NCBI GenBank assembly: GCA_910587305.1
Contig: CAJUKV010000035.1
Location: forward strand, 1 to 35,739
Length of the DNA: 35,739 nt
Origin: an uncultured Lachnospiraceae bacterium
GTDB lineage: Bacteria; Bacillota; Clostridia; Lachnospirales; Lachnospiraceae
Direction of reading: 5' to 3'
The position numbers and the translations under genes are program-made. Shown here piece by piece: positions 32,702 through 35,739 of this stretch; position 1 is the stretch's first letter; each line of letters starts with the position of its first letter. The notes under the pieces are model-generated. The model did not search any database. It had not been told where the DNA came from and was given only the letters and a program-made list of their open reading frames with translations.

Positions 32702-33409
32702 ATGAAGTCAAAAGAAACATATATGCAGGAATTAAAGCAATGGCTTAAGGATACATCGGATTCCCCGCTGGAGGAAATGTCCGATTTTTTTACAAAACGC
32801 TTAGATGGCTACGAGGAACACATGTCTGATTTGGAAAAATCCTATCAGATGTTTGCCGATATCCTGCCTCTCAAATGTCGGAAAGTTTTAGATTTAGGGT
32901 GCGGCACCGGCCTGGAGCTTGACAAAATATGGCAAAAAAATCCTGACATAGAGGTAACGGGCGTTGATTTATGCCAAAGTATGTTAAATAAGCTTCAGGA
33001 AAAGCATTCTGACAAACCTCTCACCACAATATGTCAGGATTATTTTCAATATGATTTCGGAAACGGCAAGTGGGACGCTGTCATTTCCTTTGAAAGTCTC
33101 CACCATTTTCTGCCGGAGCGAAAAATCGATCTGTATCGGAAAATTTTCCATAGCCTTAAGGACGGCGGCATTTTCATTTTGGGAGATTATATTGCCTGTT
33201 GTGACGAGGAGGAAGAACTTTTGCGCGGCGTATACCTGAAAAAGAGAACGCTCTCTCCAATAGCGGAAAATTGTTTCGTTCATTTTGATATTCCGCTCAC
33301 CTTAGATCATGAAAAGGATTTGCTGCAAAATGTCGGATTTACGATTGAGGAGGTACTTCGCAATCCTGACAATGCCACAATTATTACCGCCGCAAAAACA
33401 TTGCCTTAA
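32702..33409 (+). CDS. Class I SAM-dependent methyltransferase
   Basis: 235 residues from the ATG at 32702 (GATGGAGGATTAGC upstream); the frame is open 30 codons further. Motif I VLDLGCGTGLELDKI (about 62-76), motif II VTGVDLCQSM, motif III CQDYFQYDF and motif IV WDAVISFESLHHFLPERK follow the Rossmann methyltransferase pattern. Substrate unknown. Probably expressed with or after the XRE gene. Confidence 0.88.
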   Translation: MKSKETYMQELKQWLKDTSDSPLEEMSDFFTKRLDGYEEHMSDLEKSYQMFADILPLKCRKVLDLGCGTGLELDKIWQKNPDIEVTGVDLCQSMLNKLQEKHSDKPLTTICQDYFQYDFGNGKWDAVISFESLHHFLPERKIDLYRKIFHSLKDGGIFILGDYIACCDEEEELLRGVYLKKRTLSPIAENCFVHFDIPLTLDHEKDLLQNVGFTIEEVLRNPDNATIITAAKTLP

Positions 33410-33419
33410 AAGTCAAGGA

Positions 33420-33500
33420 CCCCGCAGCAAGCTGCGGGGCAAAAGACCCTCGCGGCATTCGCCAAATGTCTATGAGACGCTATGCGTCTCTATGGGCAGC
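33420..33500. terminator. Two hairpins between convergent genes
   Basis: CCCCGCAG/CTGCGGGG (33420-33439, loop CAAG-like) and GAGACGC/GCGTCTC (about 33475-33490). Neither is followed by a clear U run on either strand, so termination is plausible but not certain. Confidence 0.4.
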
Positions 33501-33508
33501 CGCTTGGC

Positions 33509-34027
33509 TCATTGCTCGCGGAAATCAAGATTGTATTCCTCATCGATAAGGATATAAGGAACGCCATGGTCCCGGCACTGCCCGAGCACTCTGGCGTTCT
33601 CCTGGCACACCGTTTCCATCGTGCACCCCTCGTCCTCCACCCGGTTTTCCACAACATTTGCATACTTCTTAATATCGTCGAAGTGGTTTTTAATATAGTT
33701 TTCGCTCATAACCAGGCAGTAATATTTGATGTTGTTTAAGTATTCCTCCTCAAAATCCTTTTGCCAGTCAAAGGGGATATAGCATCCCTCCACCACAAGG
33801 TTCTGCTCGTTTTCAATGGCGGTCTTTATCATTTCCCGCACAATCGGCCACAGATAATCCGTCAATAATCTGTCGTCGCTTAAGGGCGTAAGCGTTGTGT
33901 TGCCGCTTCGAATCAGCCCCATTTTCAGGTGATCGATGGACAGATATGGATAGTGACAGCTTTCAAGCAATCTTTGTGCAAGCGCTGTTTTGCCCGTGTG
34001 GGACGCGCCTGTTATCAAAATAATCAT
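33509..34027 (-). CDS. P-loop nucleoside-kinase-like protein
   Basis: 172 residues. Walker A GASHTGKTA (7-15) right after the first strand, then LSIDHLKMGLIRSG (the DxxK/R region of adenylate-kinase-like proteins) and NLVVEGCYIPFDW as Walker B-like strand. No lid typical of true adenylate kinases. Such AAA/zeta-toxin-like kinases phosphorylate small molecules, sometimes antibiotics; the substrate is unknown. It lies downstream of, and on the same strand as, the MATE gene, with a gap of 114 bp. Confidence 0.8.
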   Translation of the reverse strand: MIILITGASHTGKTALAQRLLESCHYPYLSIDHLKMGLIRSGNTTLTPLSDDRLLTDYLWPIVREMIKTAIENEQNLVVEGCYIPFDWQKDFEEEYLNNIKYYCLVMSENYIKNHFDDIKKYANVVENRVEDEGCTMETVCQENARVLGQCRDHGVPYILIDEEYNLDFREQ

Positions 34028-34141
34028 ATATCTTTCCCCTTTCCGCCAGACGGTATTTATCCTTTTATTATTTCTATATTCGATTTTAAATCAGCTACCT
34101 TTTATTTGCAATGTATCATTGTGACTTTTGAATGCAGGCTG

Positions 34142-35482
34142 TTATAAATCGGCCATTTTAAATTTTTTGCAGGCTCTCCGGTAAAAGAATACGGAAAGGG
34201 CCATGGCAATGGTCCAGCCCACGGGCCACGCGCACCATATGCCCGTTGCGGCGTTTAACCAATCGGAAAGAACAAAGGCCAAAACCACGCGCAGAATCAA
34301 ATCCGTAAAAGTAGCCGCCATGAACTGGCCCATGGCGCTGATACCCCGAAGGATACCGTCCGCCGCCAACTTGGCTGACACAATAAAATAAAAAGGCGAC
34401 AATATATACAAAAATTCTCTTCCGGCCGCCAGCGCGCCGGCGGAAGTTTCTTCCATGAATAAAAGAAGCAGGTACTTTCCAAAGAAAATGTAAAGGATGC
34501 AGAAGGGAACGCACAGGCACCAGACCATTTTAATTCCCGCCCGAAATCCTTCTTTGATCCGTCCGAATTGATTGGCCCCCAGGTTCTGTGCCGCAAAGTT
34601 CGAAATTCCGTTGCCGATTGTGGTAAAGGATGTGATTACCATATTATTCAGCTTCACCGCGGCGGAATAACCGGCCATGACCGAAGCGCCAAATCCGTTA
34701 ATCACACTTTGAATCAGGATATTTCCTACCGAAATAAAGCTCTGCTGTAATATACTTGGGATGGCAATAATCAGAATCTTTTTCAAGAGGCCCCAATCGA
34801 AGAGCGGCGGCCTTTTCTCCACCTGAATTTGTTTCATCCTCCGCCACACGGTGGCAACGGCCAGCACACAACTGATTCCCTGGCACAAAAAGGTTGCCCA
34901 CGCAACGCCCGCCACCCCCATGTGAAACGCTTTTACAAATAAAATGTCCACCGCAATATTAGATACCGAGGATACCGCCAGAAAATAAAAAGGCGTTTTG
35001 GAATCTCCCAGCGCGGAAAAAATTCCGGTTGCAATGTTGTAAAAAAATACAAAGGGAAGCCCCCAGATGTAAATATCCAGATACAGCCTTGAGTCCGCAA
35101 ACACTTCCTCCGGCGTCCTGATTAGCGCAAGCAAAGGGCCGCACCCTAAAATACCTGCAAACATAAGCGCCATGCACAGGATGCCGCTGAAAATACAGGA
35201 CGTAGAAACGGCGGTTTTCAGCCGGCCATAGTCTTTCGCCCCAAACAGCTGCGAAACGATTACGGAGCATCCCATATTACAGCCGAAGGCAAAAGCTATG
35301 AAAATCAGCGTGATTTCATAACTGTTGCCCACAGCCGCCAAAGCGTTTTCCCCGATGAATTTGCCCGCCACCAGACTGTCCGCTATGTTGTAAAGCTGCT
35401 GAAAAATAATGCTGCCGAACAGTGGAAGGCAGAATCTCCATAAAACCGTCTCCGGTTTCCCCACTGTCAAATCTTTGTTCAT
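34142..35482 (-). CDS. MATE-family efflux transporter
   Basis: 446 residues with twelve membrane helices and two-fold internal repeat typical of MatE transporters (LPLFGSIIFQQLYNIADSLV, NALAAVGNSYEITLIFIAFA; second half IAIPSILQQSFISVGNILIQ, AVKLNNMVITSFTTIGNGIS). It exports cationic drugs or metabolites using a sodium or proton gradient. The DinF/NorM-like N-terminus is intact. AAAGGAT ribosome binding site upstream. No linked regulator is adjacent. Confidence 0.95.
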   Translation of the reverse strand: MNKDLTVGKPETVLWRFCLPLFGSIIFQQLYNIADSLVAGKFIGENALAAVGNSYEITLIFIAFAFGCNMGCSVIVSQLFGAKDYGRLKTAVSTSCIFSGILCMALMFAGILGCGPLLALIRTPEEVFADSRLYLDIYIWGLPFVFFYNIATGIFSALGDSKTPFYFLAVSSVSNIAVDILFVKAFHMGVAGVAWATFLCQGISCVLAVATVWRRMKQIQVEKRPPLFDWGLLKKILIIAIPSILQQSFISVGNILIQSVINGFGASVMAGYSAAVKLNNMVITSFTTIGNGISNFAAQNLGANQFGRIKEGFRAGIKMVWCLCVPFCILYIFFGKYLLLLFMEETSAGALAAGREFLYILSPFYFIVSAKLAADGILRGISAMGQFMAATFTDLILRVVLAFVLSDWLNAATGIWCAWPVGWTIAMALSVFFYRRACKKFKMADL

Positions 35483-35684
35483 AAAATCATATCCTTTCCC
35501 ATATAAAGCTTTCGCTTTTGTAACTTGCTTTGCCTCTTTCCAAAAATGTATTATACGGCAACTATGGGAAATGACGCAACCGAAACCTCCTTAATTTTTC
35601 CTGATCTTATTTTTTCTGACCTCATTTTTTCCAATCCATTGTCCGACATCCTTTGGGCAAAACGCCGCTTTAACCGGCTATTGG
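35483..35684. other. Upstream region of the MATE gene
   Basis: 202 bp of mostly AT-rich sequence. It contains a run of ATTTTTTC/TGATCTTATTTTTTCTGA short direct repeats near 35594-35635. No gene is seen. Confidence 0.3.
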
Positions 35685-35739
35685 CTAGTACAGCATTGCT
35701 TAAATAACAGTGAATACAGTGCTTGATATTTGTGTCAGT
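35685..35739. repeat. CTAG-family palindromic repeat, third copy, cut by the window edge
   Basis: Starts CTAGTACAGCATTGCTTAAA and continues AACAGTGAATACAGTG and TTGATATTTGTG, nearly identical to 25400-25450. It runs into the right edge of the window, so its full length is unknown. Confidence 0.75.

Overview
The window looks like chromosome of a gut-type Firmicute of the class Clostridia, most likely family Lachnospiraceae. This rests on moderate GC content, strong AGGAGG-type ribosome binding sites, and the gene families present: a CpsB/Wzz/BY-kinase polysaccharide module, an M60 mucinase-like protein with a dockerin, a cytoplasmic GH3 glycosidase, a LytTR/DUF3021 pair, AlbA_2 and MqsA-like families. 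The genus cannot be fixed from sequence alone. I see no rRNA, tRNA, CRISPR array or prophage.

Region 1 (1-6240, minus strand): the head of an exopolysaccharide/capsule operon, read right to left. It holds a CpsB-type PHP phosphatase, a Wzz-type co-polymerase, a small XRE regulator overlapping both neighbours, a CpsD-type tyrosine kinase with a long acidic tail, and an Ig-like membrane-anchored protein cut by the window edge. Upstream lies a lone tyrosine recombinase. The main discovery candidate is here. The recombinase gene and its flanks (about 4485-6238) are bounded by two near-identical 29-bp palindromic sites (26/29). Their shared asymmetric centre (TTACATA) lies in opposite orientations. 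The segment carries an outward promoter at each end: an extended -10 toward the operon and TTGATT-17-TATAGT away from it. This is the expected architecture of a self-encoded invertible promoter switch, which would make the polysaccharide operon phase variable. Two 35-bp direct repeats inside the segment (31/35) may be recombinase arm sites or leader elements.

Region 2 (6240-15902): a membrane-anchored LysM protein (plus strand, own promoter), then on the minus strand a 1.9-kb-residue M60 peptidase with dockerin, FN3 and carbohydrate-binding modules. Directly downstream of it is a surface protein with a signal peptide, a cohesin-like beta domain, a C-terminal membrane anchor and a basic tail. 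These two may form a cohesin-dockerin pair that holds a mucin-degrading protease on the cell.

Region 3 (15903-24365): a GH3 glycosidase, an MscS channel, a GT-C type membrane glycosyltransferase, a small membrane protein carrying the IGGADGPTSIF motif, an AlbA_2 regulator broken by a single-base frameshift in an A run, and a decayed MqsR-like toxin next to an intact zinc-finger/HTH/Panacea antitoxin.

Region 4 (24366-35739): an ABC transporter with LytTR and DUF3021 partners, then small stress and regulatory genes (TfoX-like, GyrI-like, ClbS/DfsB-like, WYL regulator, AraC-GyrI regulator, XRE regulator, methyltransferase, P-loop kinase-like), and a MATE exporter. The window is rich in palindromic interspersed repeats. 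One CTAG-ended family occurs three times, and twice it supplies the stop codon of the adjacent gene.
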